Positions 1 to 12,380 are shown, counted from the stretch's first letter. The stretch: 64,000 nt of DNA from Sphingomonas sp. 67-36 (GCA_001897375.1 MKSU01000009.1:104423-168422); one strand, 5' to 3'. Program-made: numbers and translations. Notes: generated by a model from the sequence alone, not told the origin.

Positions 1-149
1 ATGTTCGAGCGTCCGCATATCCTCTCCGCGTGGCCGTGCGCAGGGTCTTAGGGCGGATCGGCGGCACCGTCACCTGCCATGGCAAGCGTGGACGCCGCCG
101 GCGCCCGCCGCTATCGCGAACGCAAACAACAGTCGCAGGGAGCCTGCCC

Positions 150-1904
150 ATGAAGCTGCGCAACACGCTTCTCGTCACCATCGCCGCCGCCACGCTAGCC
201 TCGTGTGCCACCGCTCCGCAGCAGGCGACCGCGCCCGCGATCACGCAGCCGGCGGTCACGCGACCGACGACGAGCGCGCGGATCTTCGTCGCCGCCGCCA
301 ACCCGCTCGCGGCGGAGGCGGGTATGGCGGTGCTGCGGCGCGGCGGCAGCGCGGTGGACGCGGCGGTCGCGGTGCAGGCGATGCTCTCGCTGGTCGAGCC
401 GCAAAGCTCCGGCATCGGCGGCGGCGCGTTCATGACCTGGTACGACGCCGCGACGCGCCATGTGACGGTCTATGACGGGCGCGAGACGGCCCCCGCCGGC
501 GCGACGCCGGACATGTTCCTCGACGACAACGGCAAGCCGCTGCCCTTCGCGGTGGCGGTGCTCAGCGGCCGCTCGACCGGCGTGCCCGGCGCGGTGAAGA
601 TGCTCGCCTTCGCGCATGAGAAGCACGGCAACCTGCCGTGGCGCGAACTGTTCGGCGATGCCGAGCGCACCGCGCGCGACGGGTTCATCGTCTCGCCCCG
701 GCTGGGCCGTTTCCTCGCCAACTCGCTCTACCCGGAATCCTCCGCGCCGGACGTGCGCGCCTATTTCGCGAAGCCCGGCGGCGGGCTGGTCGGCCCCGGC
801 GACCGGCTGCGCAACCCGGCCTTCGCCGCCTTCCTCGACCGGCTGGCGAACGAGGGGCCGTCCGCTCTCTATACGGGCAGGACCGCGCAGGCGATCGTCG
901 CGCGCGTGCATCAGGGCGAGCATCCGGGGACGATGACGCTGGCCGATCTCGCCGGCTACCGCCCGGTCGAGCGCGAGGCGATCTGCGGGCCGTATCGCGC
1001 CTATCTCGTCTGCGTTCCGCCGCCGCCCTCGAGCGGGGTGGGGCTGCTCCAGCTCCTCATGCTGCTCGGCCATACCGATATCGACAAGCGCGGACCGCAG
1101 GATCCGAAGGCATGGTTCCAGTTCGCCGAGGCGAGCCGGCTGATGTACGCCGATCGCGACCGCTACGTCGGCGATCCGGCGTTCGTCCGCGTGCCGGTGA
1201 AGGGGCTGCTCGATCCGGCCTATGTCGCCGGGCGCGCCGAGCTGATCGGGGAGCGCGCCGGCCCGCCGCCCGCCGCCGGCAATCCGCCCGGCGCGGAAAA
1301 GGCCGGCGCGGACCGCACGCTGGAGCCGACCGGCACGTCGCATTTCATCGTCGGCGACGCGCACGGCAATGTCGTGTCGATGACGACGACGGTCGAATCG
1401 ATCTTCGGCTCCGGCCGGATGGTCGACGGCTTCTTCCTCAACAACCAGATGACCGATTTCTCGTTCACGCCGCGCGACGCGGAAGGCCGCCCGGCGGCCA
1501 ATGCGGTCGCGGCGGGCAAGCGGCCGCGTTCCTCGATGACGCCGCTGGTGCTGCTCGACGGCGATCGCCGCTTCGCCGGCGCGCTCGGCTCGGCCGGGGG
1601 CAATGCGATCCTCGCCTATGTCGGCAAGGCGATGGTCGGCGCGGTCGACTGGGGATTGCCGATGCAGGATGCGCTGGCGCTGCCGAATCTCGTCGCGCGC
1701 GGGACGATGTTCAACGGCGAGGTGGACAAGTTCCCGCCCGCCGTGCTCGCGGGACTCGCCGCGCGCGGCGTGACGGTACGCCCCGGGCAGGGCGAGGATT
1801 CGGGGCTGCAGGGGGTGATTCTCCGCAACGGGCGAATCGACGGCGGCTATGATCCGCGCCGCGAGGGCCGCGTGCTGGTCGAGACTGTTCCTGTGCGCCG
1901 CTGA
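150..1904 (+). CDS. ggt: Gamma-glutamyltransferase, lipoprotein
   Basis: This enzyme transfers or hydrolyses the gamma-glutamyl group of glutathione and related peptides in the periplasm. The protein is 584 aa. The chosen ATG at 150 follows a purine-rich GCAGGGA and begins MKLRN, then a hydrophobic stretch and a lipobox LASC with the lipidated Cys at residue 19, so it should be membrane-anchored. The family's Thr nucleophile is visible as TSHF at Thr396, after which the precursor normally self-cleaves into large and small subunits; GSAGGN further on fits the small-subunit active site. A longer in-frame start at 30 would bury the signal peptide and is rejected. It appears monocistronic, followed by a strong terminator at 2059-2096. 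Confidence 0.93.
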   Translation: MKLRNTLLVTIAAATLASCATAPQQATAPAITQPAVTRPTTSARIFVAAANPLAAEAGMAVLRRGGSAVDAAVAVQAMLSLVEPQSSGIGGGAFMTWYDAATRHVTVYDGRETAPAGATPDMFLDDNGKPLPFAVAVLSGRSTGVPGAVKMLAFAHEKHGNLPWRELFGDAERTARDGFIVSPRLGRFLANSLYPESSAPDVRAYFAKPGGGLVGPGDRLRNPAFAAFLDRLANEGPSALYTGRTAQAIVARVHQGEHPGTMTLADLAGYRPVEREAICGPYRAYLVCVPPPPSSGVGLLQLLMLLGHTDIDKRGPQDPKAWFQFAEASRLMYADRDRYVGDPAFVRVPVKGLLDPAYVAGRAELIGERAGPPPAAGNPPGAEKAGADRTLEPTGTSHFIVGDAHGNVVSMTTTVESIFGSGRMVDGFFLNNQMTDFSFTPRDAEGRPAANAVAAGKRPRSSMTPLVLLDGDRRFAGALGSAGGNAILAYVGKAMVGAVDWGLPMQDALALPNLVARGTMFNGEVDKFPPAVLAGLAARGVTVRPGQGEDSGLQGVILRNGRIDGGYDPRREGRVLVETVPVRR

Positions 1905-1989
1905 TTGGATGAATACGTCCCGCGGCGGGACCGGAATCGTGTCATTTGTATGAAAGACCCTGAATTAACGTCGAATCCATCCAATACTT

Positions 1990-2096
1990 CCAGACCGCCA
2001 GCGTGTCTAAAGAACCTGCGACCCGAAGGGCTTCTGGCAACAGGGGTTCTCACCTTAACGACCCGGCTGCTTTGGCAGCCGGGTCGCTTTTCTTTT
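1990..2096 (+). ncRNA. Candidate small RNA with intrinsic terminator
   Basis: The gap between ggt and the AraC gene holds two ordered hairpins. The first pairs 2011-2018 with 2041-2050 with a small bulge, and its loop contains CCCGAAGGG. The second is the perfect 12-bp terminator stem at 2059-2086. No convincing reading frame covers them. The spacing of more than 150 bases from the ggt stop suggests either a processed 3' UTR or an independent small RNA. The 5' end is a guess, and no Rfam family is recognised by eye. Confidence 0.3.
2059..2096 (+). terminator. Rho-independent terminator
   Basis: A perfect 12-bp GC-rich stem (2059-2070 with 2075-2086) with a TTTG loop is followed by CTTTTCTTTT. 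It would end transcription from ggt or from a small RNA in the intergenic region. Confidence 0.9.
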
Positions 2097-2143
2097 GTGG
2101 GATAGTGCGATAGAATAGCGCGATAAAAACGGGGCGCTGTAAC

Positions 2144-2998
2144 GTGGCGGACATCAAGCTGGACTATGTGGTCCCAGCCGAGGACCTTCAGCCTTTCGTT
2201 ACATTATTCTATCACTTTCACGCGGATGTTCCGTTATTCGAGGATGTTGAGCGCGCCGATCATGCGCAGCTCCGCTTCCGTCTGTCGGGTGGCGACGCCA
2301 GTTATGCCTTTCCCGACGACACGGTGCAGCCAGCGGGGGAAGTGCATATCGTCGGCCCGACCAGCGGCGCGTTCCGGACGCGCGCGGAGGGGCCGGTCGA
2401 CGTGATCGGGATGGGTCTCCAGCCGGCGGGCTGGGCGGCGCTGCTCGGGATCGATGCCTCGGCGATGCTCAATCGCGCGCTGGACGGGGAGGTTTTCTTC
2501 GGTCCTGCGGTGCGGCACGTCTGCAACCGGATGCGCGCGGCCAGGAGCACGGAGGACAAGGTCGCGGTCGCCGCCGCCTTCGTGCGCGGATCGATCGCGG
2601 CGGCCGATACCGGAGCGATGATCTTTGCGCGGCAGATCGATGCGTGGCTGGCGGGCAGCCCCTCCCCGGACGTGGGCGAACTGGTCGAGACGACCGGCCT
2701 GTCGCGCCGCCAGGTGGAGCGGCGCTGCAACATGCTCTACGGCGCGCCGCCCAAGCTGCTCGCGCGCAAATATCGCGCGCTGCGAGCCGGGGTGGCGCTG
2801 GCCAACGGCGCGGCAACGCTCGACGAGCTGATCGCCGAAGGATTCTACGACCAGTCGCACCTGATCCGTGAGTTGAAGCAGTTCACCGGCCTCACCCCGC
2901 GCCAGCTTCGCACCGAGCCGCATGTGCTCACCCAGCTCACCATGTCGCAACGGCTGGCGCTGGCCGGAGAGGTGCATCCGATCATCTCCGACACCTAG
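2144..2998 (+). CDS. AraC family transcriptional regulator
   Basis: A 284-aa regulator starting at a GTG. The N-terminal 170 residues resemble the DUF6597-type ligand or sensor domain often found in such regulators. The C-terminal part (about residues 180-270) holds an AraC double helix-turn-helix, with LVETTGLSRRQVERRC as first helix set and FYDQSHLIRELKQFTGLTP as the typical second signature. Its target is unknown: it stands alone between the ggt terminator and the suf operon, both on the same strand. Nothing suggests transfer or damage. Confidence 0.82.
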   Translation: MADIKLDYVVPAEDLQPFVTLFYHFHADVPLFEDVERADHAQLRFRLSGGDASYAFPDDTVQPAGEVHIVGPTSGAFRTRAEGPVDVIGMGLQPAGWAALLGIDASAMLNRALDGEVFFGPAVRHVCNRMRAARSTEDKVAVAAAFVRGSIAAADTGAMIFARQIDAWLAGSPSPDVGELVETTGLSRRQVERRCNMLYGAPPKLLARKYRALRAGVALANGAATLDELIAEGFYDQSHLIRELKQFTGLTPRQLRTEPHVLTQLTMSQRLALAGEVHPIISDT

Positions 2999-3084
2999 CC
3001 GTCGCGGCTGGGCGGCGCCGGGCCAGAACGAGCTCGCCCCGCGCAACCAGAGGTTGATTTCCCCCGCCAACGCGCCCATCTGGC

Positions 3085-3109
3085 CAATCGGAACGAATCA
3101 ATCCGATTG
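3085..3109. promoter_or_regulatory. Inverted repeat, probable operator of the suf operon
   Basis: CAATCGGA and TCCGATTG form a perfect 8-bp inverted repeat separated by 9 bases. It ends 9 bases before the ATG of the Rrf2-type regulator at 3119, so a bound protein would cover the ribosome binding region and probably the promoter. The position fits autorepression by the Fe-S regulator that the operon encodes. The repeat is seen directly; the role is inferred. Confidence 0.5.
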
Positions 3110-3118
3110 CCTGAACTC

Positions 3119-3562
3119 ATGCGTCTGTCGAGCCTTGCCGATTATGCGGTCGTGATGATGACCGCCGCCGCACGCCATTGCGGCGGGGCGGGGCGGCTCA
3201 ACGCGACGATGCTGGCGGAGGAGACGGGCGTGCCACTGCCCACCGCGCAGAAGCTGGTCAGCCGCCTTTCGGCGGCCGGCCTGATCGAGAGCGCGCGCGG
3301 CACCGGCGGCGGCTTCCGCCTGTCGCGACCGCCTGCCGCGATTAGCCTCGCCGACGTTGTCGAGGCGGTGGAGGGGCCGATCGCGCTCACCACCTGCATC
3401 GAGACGGGCCACCATGACTGCGCCATCGAAGGGAATTGCCGCGTGAAACCGCATCTGAAGGCCGTGAACGAGGCGGTGCGCGGCGCGCTCGCCGGGGTGT
3501 CGCTGGCGAGCCTCGCCGTCGCCGCGCCCGTTTCCGCGCTGCGCGAGGAGGTGATGGCATAA
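3119..3562 (+). CDS. Rrf2/IscR-type regulator of the suf operon
   Basis: A 147-aa regulator with an N-terminal winged helix ([11 protein letters not shown] at the start is typical of the SUF-type Rrf2 group). Three cysteines, Cys93, Cys101 and Cys107, in the pattern C-x7-C-x5-C would bind a [2Fe-2S] cluster as in IscR, so it should sense Fe-S status. The ATG at 3119 is preferred over an upstream TTG at 3107 because family proteins start MRLS. The stop overlaps the sufB start (TAATG), which couples their translation, and a perfect inverted repeat lies just upstream. It is the first gene of a seven-step Fe-S assembly operon. Confidence 0.92.
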   Translation: MRLSSLADYAVVMMTAAARHCGGAGRLNATMLAEETGVPLPTAQKLVSRLSAAGLIESARGTGGGFRLSRPPAAISLADVVEAVEGPIALTTCIETGHHDCAIEGNCRVKPHLKAVNEAVRGALAGVSLASLAVAAPVSALREEVMA

Positions 3563-5025
3563 TGGCGACGAAGAATGCCGAGGCGCTCGCCGCCGTCTCG
3601 AAGAAATACGAATGGGGTTTCGCCACCGAGGTCGAGCAGGATTTCGCGCCCAAGGGGCTGTCCGAGGACACGGTGCGCTACATCTCCGCCAAGAAGGGCG
3701 AGCCGCAGTGGATGCTCGACTGGCGGCTCAAGGCGTATCGGCAATGGCTGGAGATGGAGACGCCCGACTGGGCCAAGCTCAACATCCCGCCGATCGACTA
3801 TCAGGATGCTTATTATTACGCCGAGCCGAAGCAGAAGAAGACGATTTCTTCGCTCGACGAACTCGATCCCGAAATCCGCCGCACCTATGAAAAGCTCGGC
3901 ATCCCGATCGAGGAGCAGAAGGTGCTCGCCGGGGTGGAGGGCGCGCGCAAGGTCGCGGTCGACGCGGTATTCGACAGCGTATCGGTCGCCACCACCTTCC
4001 GCGAGGAATTGAAGGCGGCGGGCGTGATCTTCCTCTCGATCAGCGAGGCGATCCGCGAATATCCCGATTTCGTGAGGAAGTGGCTCGGCAAGGTCGTGCC
4101 GCAGCACGACAATTATTTCGCCACGCTCAACAGCGCGGTCTTCTCCGACGGCACCTTCGTTTATGTGCCGGCGGGTGTGCGCTGCCCGATGGAGCTTTCC
4201 ACCTATTTCCGCATCAATGCGGAGAATACCGGGCAGTTCGAGCGCACGCTGATCGTGGCTGACAAGGGGGCATACGTCTCCTATCTCGAAGGCTGCACCG
4301 CGCCGATGCGCGACGAGAACCAGCTTCATGCGGCGGTGGTCGAGCTGGTCGCGCTGGACGATGCCGAGATCAAATATTCGACCGTGCAGAACTGGTATCC
4401 CGGCGACGAGAATGGTGTCGGCGGCATCTACAATTTCGTCACCAAACGCGCGCTCTGCCAGGGCCGCAACAGCAAGGTGAGCTGGACGCAAGTCGAAACC
4501 GGCTCCGCGATCACTTGGAAATACCCGTCTTGCGTGCTGGCCGGCGAGAACAGCGTCGGGGAATTCTACTCCGTCGCCGTCACCAACAATTTCCAGCAGG
4601 CCGATACCGGCACCAAGATGATCCATCTCGGCAAGGGATCGCGCTCGACGATCGTGTCGAAGGGGATCAGCGCCGGGCGCTCGGACAACACCTATCGCGG
4701 CCTCGTCCGCGTTGCGCCGACGGCGGAGGGCGTGCGCAACTTCACGCAATGCGACAGCCTGCTGCTGGGCGACCAGTGCGGCGCGCATACCGTGCCGTAT
4801 ATCGAGGTGCGCAATCCTTCCGCGCAGATCGAGCATGAGGCGACCACGTCGAAGATCAGCGAGGATCAGCTGTTCTACGCCATGTCGCGCGGGCTGGATC
4901 AGGAAGCGGCGGTGGCGCTGATCGTCAACGGCTTCGCGCGCGAGGTGCTCCAGCAACTCCCGATGGAGTTCGCCGTGGAGGCGCAGAAGCTGCTCGGCAT
5001 CTCGCTTGAGGGGAGCGTGGGGTGA
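3562..5025 (+). CDS. sufB: Fe-S cluster assembly protein SufB
   Basis: SufB is the scaffold subunit of the cytoplasmic SufBCD complex, which builds Fe-S clusters from sulfur delivered by SufS and SufE. The 487-aa length is normal. The C-terminal beta-helix core is recognised by stretches such as [31 protein letters not shown] and the end region with [16 protein letters not shown]. The ATG at 3562 shares one base with the stop of the upstream regulator. Downstream, its TGA overlaps the GTG of a small exported protein, so the operon is tightly coupled at both ends. Confidence 0.97.
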   Translation: MATKNAEALAAVSKKYEWGFATEVEQDFAPKGLSEDTVRYISAKKGEPQWMLDWRLKAYRQWLEMETPDWAKLNIPPIDYQDAYYYAEPKQKKTISSLDELDPEIRRTYEKLGIPIEEQKVLAGVEGARKVAVDAVFDSVSVATTFREELKAAGVIFLSISEAIREYPDFVRKWLGKVVPQHDNYFATLNSAVFSDGTFVYVPAGVRCPMELSTYFRINAENTGQFERTLIVADKGAYVSYLEGCTAPMRDENQLHAAVVELVALDDAEIKYSTVQNWYPGDENGVGGIYNFVTKRALCQGRNSKVSWTQVETGSAITWKYPSCVLAGENSVGEFYSVAVTNNFQQADTGTKMIHLGKGSRSTIVSKGISAGRSDNTYRGLVRVAPTAEGVRNFTQCDSLLLGDQCGAHTVPYIEVRNPSAQIEHEATTSKISEDQLFYAMSRGLDQEAAVALIVNGFAREVLQQLPMEFAVEAQKLLGISLEGSVG

Positions 5026-5300
5026 TCCTCCCGTTGCTTCTCGCAGCGGTTCAGGCGCCGCCCGCGCAGCACGATGTCGTCGTGGCCGCGCTGCACCGAT
5101 TGCGGATCGCGACGCAGGTCGAGGGCGGCAAGGTGAAGGCGTGTCAGGCGCGCGTGTCGAGCGGCGACGCCGAGATCGACCGCACCGCCTGCGAGGCCAC
5201 CGTCGCCTGCTTCAACGGCGGCGTCACGCAACCCGAGCCGCTCGCCGATTGCGTCGAGGTGAAGGTGGCTGCTTTCGTGCGCAAGAGGGACGGGCAATGA
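5022..5300 (+). CDS. Small exported TonB-C-like protein inside the suf operon
   Basis: A 92-aa protein starting at GTG 5022, overlapping the sufB stop by four bases, and ending in a four-base ATGA overlap with the likely sufC start at 5297. The first 12 residues are hydrophobic and end near VQA, suggesting a short signal peptide. The rest matches the pattern of the TonB C-terminal fold seen in sphingomonads: [15 protein letters not shown] followed by EIDRTACEA. Four cysteines (41, 57, 63, 77) could form disulfides in the periplasm. No function is known to me. Its placement between sufB and sufC is conspicuous, because Suf proteins are cytoplasmic. Confidence 0.75.
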   Translation: MILPLLLAAVQAPPAQHDVVVAALHRLRIATQVEGGKVKACQARVSSGDAEIDRTACEATVACFNGGVTQPEPLADCVEVKVAAFVRKRDGQ

Positions 5301-6067
5301 ACCCGGATATTCTGGAATCGAACATGCTGAAGATTGAAAACCTCCACGCCGAAATCGACGGCAAGCCGATCCTCAAGGGCCTCAACCTCGCGATCGACGC
5401 GGGCGAGATCCACGCGATCATGGGGCCGAACGGCGCGGGCAAGTCGACGCTCGGCTATGTTCTCGGCGGGCGTCCCGGCTATGAGGTGACCGAAGGCACC
5501 GTGACCTTCGACGGGCAGGACCTGCTCGCGCTGGAGCCGCATGAACGCGCCGCCGCCGGGCTGTTCCTCGGCTTCCAATATCCGGTGGAGATTCCGGGTG
5601 TGTCGAACGTCCAGTTCCTGCGCGAGAGCCTCAACGCCCAGCGCAACGCGCGCGGCGAGAAGCCTTTGTCGGGCGGCGAGTTCCTCAAGCTCGCCCGCGC
5701 CGAGGCGGACGCGCTCGCGCTGCCGCAGGACATGCTCAAGCGCCCGGTCAACGTCGGCTTCTCCGGCGGCGAGAAGAAGCGCAACGAGATGGTGCAGATG
5801 GGCATCATCGACCCGAAGTTCGCGATCCTCGACGAGACCGACTCCGGCCTCGATATCGACGCGCTGCGCGTCGTCGGCGAAGGCATCAACCGCATCATGC
5901 GGCGCCCTGACAAGGCGGTGCTGCTCATCACCCATTACCAGCGCCTGCTCGATTACGTGCGGCCCGATTTCGTGCATGTGCTGGCGGACGGCCGCATCAC
6001 CCGCTCCGGCGGGCCGGAGCTGGCGCTGGAGCTGGAGCGCGAGGGCTATGCCGAGGCGGCGGCCTGA
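5297..6067 (+). CDS. sufC: Fe-S cluster assembly ATPase SufC
   Basis: SufC is the ABC-type ATPase of the SufBCD scaffold. Walker A is GPNGAGKST, the signature is FSGGEKKRNE and Walker B is FAILDETDSGLDID, all in the order and form usual for SufC. From ATG 5297 the protein is 256 aa; an internal ATG at 5324 would give 247 aa, which is closer to the usual length, but 5297 overlaps the previous stop as ATGA like the other junctions here. No transmembrane segments are visible, as expected for a soluble ATPase. The TGATG junction couples it to sufD. Confidence 0.96.
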   Translation: MNPDILESNMLKIENLHAEIDGKPILKGLNLAIDAGEIHAIMGPNGAGKSTLGYVLGGRPGYEVTEGTVTFDGQDLLALEPHERAAAGLFLGFQYPVEIPGVSNVQFLRESLNAQRNARGEKPLSGGEFLKLARAEADALALPQDMLKRPVNVGFSGGEKKRNEMVQMGIIDPKFAILDETDSGLDIDALRVVGEGINRIMRRPDKAVLLITHYQRLLDYVRPDFVHVLADGRITRSGGPELALELEREGYAEAAA

Positions 6068-7140
6068 TGAACGCGGTGCTCGACCTTCCCTCCACCCGTG
6101 AGGAGGCGTGGCGCTGGGCCGATCTCGGCGGGCTGGCGGCGGCCGCCGCGCTCGCGCCGGTCGCGTGGCGGGAGGCGGATTTCCTCGACCTGCCCGGCGC
6201 GCGGCTCGTGTTCGTGGACGGTGTGCTGGACGAGGGTCGCAGCAAGCTCCACCGCGTCACGATCGGCCCGATCGTGGCGAGCGATCACCCGCTCGGCCGC
6301 CGCGCCGCAGGGAGGGGCTGGTCGCTGCGCCTTGACGCGGAGGCGGCGGCGCATCCGGTGCAGATCGTCCATATCGCCACCGCCGGCGAGAGCCACCTGC
6401 CGGCCGAGATCGTGCTCGCCGACGACGCGGTGGCGGAGGTGGTGGAAACCTTCGTCGGCGCTGGCTGGGCGAACCGCTTCACTCGCGTGACATTGGGCCG
6501 TGGCGCGCGGCTGATGCGCTCGGTGCGGCTGCTCCAGCCGGCGGGCTTCGTCTCGCTGCGCGAGGAGGCGACGGTCGGCGCGGCGGCCAGCCTCGTCACC
6601 GTCTTCTTCGGCGCGGGCGGGCAGGGCAGCCGGATCGACGCGGAGCTGACGCTGGCTGGCGAGGGCGCGTTCGTCGATTACGGCGGCGCGCTGCTGACGC
6701 GCGACGAGCAGAAGCAGGAATGCGCTGTCGCCGTCCGCCATGCCGAGCCGAACGGCACGAGCAACCAGACGTGGCGCGCTGTCGCCGCCGATCGCTCGCA
6801 GGCCAGCCTTGCCGCCCGCGTCGAGGTCGCGCGCCATGCGCAGAAGACCGACGGCGAGCAGAGCCTGCGCGGCCTGCTGCTCGATCGCACCGCGACCGTG
6901 AACCTCAAGCCCGAGCTGGAGATTTTCGCCGACGACGTAAAATGCGCCCACGGCGCGACGGTCGGCGAGCTGGACCGGCGCGCGCTGTTCTATCTCGAAA
7001 GCCGCGGCATCCCGCCGGCGCGGGCGGAAGCGCTGCTGACCCATGCCTTCGTCGCCGATGCGCTCGACCGGATCGGGCATGAGGCGGTGCGCGCGGTGTT
7101 CATCGCCGACGCCGACGCGTGGCTGGAGGCGGCGCTATGA
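6067..7140 (+). CDS. sufD: Fe-S cluster assembly protein SufD
   Basis: A 357-aa SufB/SufD-fold protein. It partners SufB and SufC in the scaffold complex and is linked to iron entry in studied systems. The N-terminal part is divergent, as usual. The conserved core includes QASLAARVEVARHAQKTDGE, a region with KPELEIFADDVKCAHGATVG, and a C-terminal RGIPPARAEALLTHAF, all characteristic of SufD. The CAHGATVG motif contains the His important in the family. Start and stop overlap neighbours as TGATG and ATGA. Confidence 0.95.
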   Translation: MNAVLDLPSTREEAWRWADLGGLAAAAALAPVAWREADFLDLPGARLVFVDGVLDEGRSKLHRVTIGPIVASDHPLGRRAAGRGWSLRLDAEAAAHPVQIVHIATAGESHLPAEIVLADDAVAEVVETFVGAGWANRFTRVTLGRGARLMRSVRLLQPAGFVSLREEATVGAAASLVTVFFGAGGQGSRIDAELTLAGEGAFVDYGGALLTRDEQKQECAVAVRHAEPNGTSNQTWRAVAADRSQASLAARVEVARHAQKTDGEQSLRGLLLDRTATVNLKPELEIFADDVKCAHGATVGELDRRALFYLESRGIPPARAEALLTHAFVADALDRIGHEAVRAVFIADADAWLEAAL

Positions 7141-8348
7141 CCGTCACTGCCGCCGAACGCGCGCTCGACGTGCTGGCCGATTTCCCGGCGATCCCACCCG
7201 GCTGGGCCTATCTCGACACCGCCGCCACCGCGCAGAAGCCGCGCCCGGTGATCGACGCGATCGCGCGCGCTTATGGCGAGAGCTATGCCACGGTGCATCG
7301 CGGCGTCTATCAGCGCTCCGCCGACATGACGCTGGCCTATGAGGCGGCGCGGCGGCGCGTGGCCGGGTTCATCGGTGGCCAGCCCGACGAATGCGTCTTC
7401 GTGCGCGGCGCGACCGAGGGGATCAACCTCGTCGCACAATGCTGGGCCGGGACGCAGCTCAAGGCCGGCGACCGCATCCTGCTCAGCCAGCTCGAGCATC
7501 ATTCGAACATCGTGCCGTGGCAGATGGTCGCCGAACGGGTCGGCGCCGCGATCGACGTGGTGCCGCTCACCCCCGACCAGCGCATCGACCTCGACGCGAT
7601 GGCGGCGATGCTGCGGCCCGAGCACAAGCTCGTCGCGCTGGCGCATGTCTCGAATGTGCTCGGCTCGGTGCTCGACGTGCGGCGCGCCGCCGATCTGGCG
7701 CACGGGGTCGGCGCGAAATTGCTGATCGACGGCTGCCAGGCGGTGCCGCGCATGGCGGTGGATGTCGCCGCGCTCGGCTGCGATTTCTACGTCTTCTCCG
7801 GCCACAAGCTCTACGGCCCGACCGGGATCGGCGTGCTGTGGGGCCGGGCCGAGCTGCTCGACGCGATGCCGCCCTTTCAGGGCGGCGGCTCGATGATCGA
7901 CCGCGTGACCTTCGCGCGCACCACCTACGCCCCGCCGCCGACCCGCTTCGAGGCGGGGACGCCGCATATTGTCGGCGTGCTCGGCCTCCACGCCGCGATC
8001 GATTATGTCGAGGGCATCGGCCTCGACCGCATCCACGCGCATGAAACGGCGCTGGTGGCGGACGCGCGCGCGCGGCTGGCGCGGCTCAATTCGGTGCGGC
8101 TGTTCGGGCCGGAGGATGCCGCCGGCATCGTCTCCTTCGAGGTGGCGGGGGTGCATCCGCACGACGTCGGCACCATATTGGACGAGGCGCAGGTGGCGAT
8201 CCGCGCCGGCCATCATTGTGCGCAGCCGCTGATGGACGCGCTGGGCGTCCCCGCCACCGCGCGGGCCAGCTTCGGCGTCTACAACAATGCGGCGGACATC
8301 GACGCACTGGTCAAGGGTATCGAGCGAGTGACGAGGATTTTCGGATGA
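7137..8348 (+). CDS. sufS: Cysteine desulfurase SufS
   Basis: A PLP-dependent desulfurase (403 aa) that removes sulfur from cysteine and hands it as persulfide to the Suf scaffold. The PLP lysine is Lys224 in SGHKLYGPTGIG. The persulfide-carrying cysteine is Cys361 in GHHCAQPLM, the class II (SufS) arrangement. No SufE or SufU partner is in the operon, so the acceptor must be encoded elsewhere or replaced. It overlaps sufD and sufT by four bases each (ATGA). Confidence 0.97.
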   Translation: MTVTAAERALDVLADFPAIPPGWAYLDTAATAQKPRPVIDAIARAYGESYATVHRGVYQRSADMTLAYEAARRRVAGFIGGQPDECVFVRGATEGINLVAQCWAGTQLKAGDRILLSQLEHHSNIVPWQMVAERVGAAIDVVPLTPDQRIDLDAMAAMLRPEHKLVALAHVSNVLGSVLDVRRAADLAHGVGAKLLIDGCQAVPRMAVDVAALGCDFYVFSGHKLYGPTGIGVLWGRAELLDAMPPFQGGGSMIDRVTFARTTYAPPPTRFEAGTPHIVGVLGLHAAIDYVEGIGLDRIHAHETALVADARARLARLNSVRLFGPEDAAGIVSFEVAGVHPHDVGTILDEAQVAIRAGHHCAQPLMDALGVPATARASFGVYNNAADIDALVKGIERVTRIFG

Positions 8349-8803
8349 GCGACCCGATCCGCATCGAGGAAGTTGACGCGGTATCCGCTCCGCCCAGGGC
8401 GCGGGTGGAGGATGCGCGTGGCACGTTCGAGCGCAAGCGCGACTATCTCGCCGGCTTCCTCTCCCAAAAGCCGGAGGGCGACGCGCCGGGCGAGCCGGGC
8501 GGCGCGCTGTATGAATCGGTGATCGACGCGCTCAAGGAAATCTATGACCCGGAAATCCCGGTCAACATCTACGATCTCGGGCTGATCTACGGGGTCGAGG
8601 TGACCGAGGATGGCCACGCCGCGATCACCATGACGCTCACCACGCCGCATTGCCCGGTCGCCGAATCCATGCCCGGCGAGGTGGAGATGCGCGTCAGCGC
8701 GGTGCCCGGCGTCGGCGTGGTCGACGTGAACCTCGTCTGGGACCCGCCGTGGGACCCGGCCAAGATGTCCGACGAGGCGCGGCTCGAACTGGGGATGTTG
8801 TGA
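8345..8803 (+). CDS. sufT: Fe-S assembly protein SufT (MIP18/DUF59 family)
   Basis: A 152-aa protein with a variable N-terminal 55 residues and a DUF59 (MIP18) domain after it. The domain shows YDPEIPVNIYDLGLIYG and the conserved Cys in LTTPHCPVAESMP. SufT helps maturation of Fe-S proteins under high demand in bacteria where it was studied; the mechanism is not settled. The start ATG at 8345 overlaps the sufS stop, and the stop overlaps the sufA ATG (TGATG). Confidence 0.92.
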   Translation: MSDPIRIEEVDAVSAPPRARVEDARGTFERKRDYLAGFLSQKPEGDAPGEPGGALYESVIDALKEIYDPEIPVNIYDLGLIYGVEVTEDGHAAITMTLTTPHCPVAESMPGEVEMRVSAVPGVGVVDVNLVWDPPWDPAKMSDEARLELGML

Positions 8804-9159
8804 TGAGCGAGGTCAAGACCCGCGTCCGCCCCGCCGCGCTGATTCTCACGCCGGGCGCGGAGGCACGCATCGCCGATCTGATGGCGAAGGCGCCCGAGGG
8901 GGCGATCGGCGTCAAGCTCTCCACCCCGCGCCGCGGCTGTTCCGGCCTTGCCTATTCGGTCGATTACGTCACCGAGGCGAAGCCGTTCGACGAGAGGATC
9001 GAAACGCCGGGCGGCACGCTCTTCGTCGATGGCGGCTCGATCCTCTATCTTGTCGGCTCGACGATGGACTGGGTGGAGGACGATTTCACCGCCGGCTTCG
9101 TCTTCAACAATCCGAACGCCAAGGGGTCGTGCGGCTGCGGCGAGAGCTTCACGGTCTGA
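8803..9159 (+). CDS. sufA: A-type Fe-S carrier protein SufA
   Basis: A 118-aa HesB/IscA-family carrier that receives clusters from SufBCD and delivers them to apoproteins. The three family cysteines are present: one in RRGCSGLAY and two in the C-terminal SCGCGESF. Its ATG at 8803 shares a base with the sufT stop, making it the last gene of the coupled operon. A 30-base gap separates it from phosphoglucomutase, which has its own ribosome binding site. Confidence 0.95.
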   Translation: MSEVKTRVRPAALILTPGAEARIADLMAKAPEGAIGVKLSTPRRGCSGLAYSVDYVTEAKPFDERIETPGGTLFVDGGSILYLVGSTMDWVEDDFTAGFVFNNPNAKGSCGCGESFTV

Positions 9160-12304
<3,145 letters not shown>

Positions 12305-12380
12305 CTCTTTCCTCCGCCACGCTGTTTCCCGGACGCTCGGCCATTTCCCGATTCCGGTCAACGCTGCTAGGCCTTCGCCA

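Noticed and set aside
1-51. Short frame at the very start of the window
   Set aside because: It is only 16 codons long, with no domain and no way to tell whether it is the end of a gene starting outside.
195-1364. Long minus-strand frame opposite ggt
   Set aside because: It mirrors the GC-rich third positions of ggt, is Arg/Ala-rich and has no domain or ribosome site.
3142-4956. 604-codon minus-strand frame opposite sufB
   Set aside because: The sufB protein is unmistakable on the plus strand and the antisense product shows no known motif.
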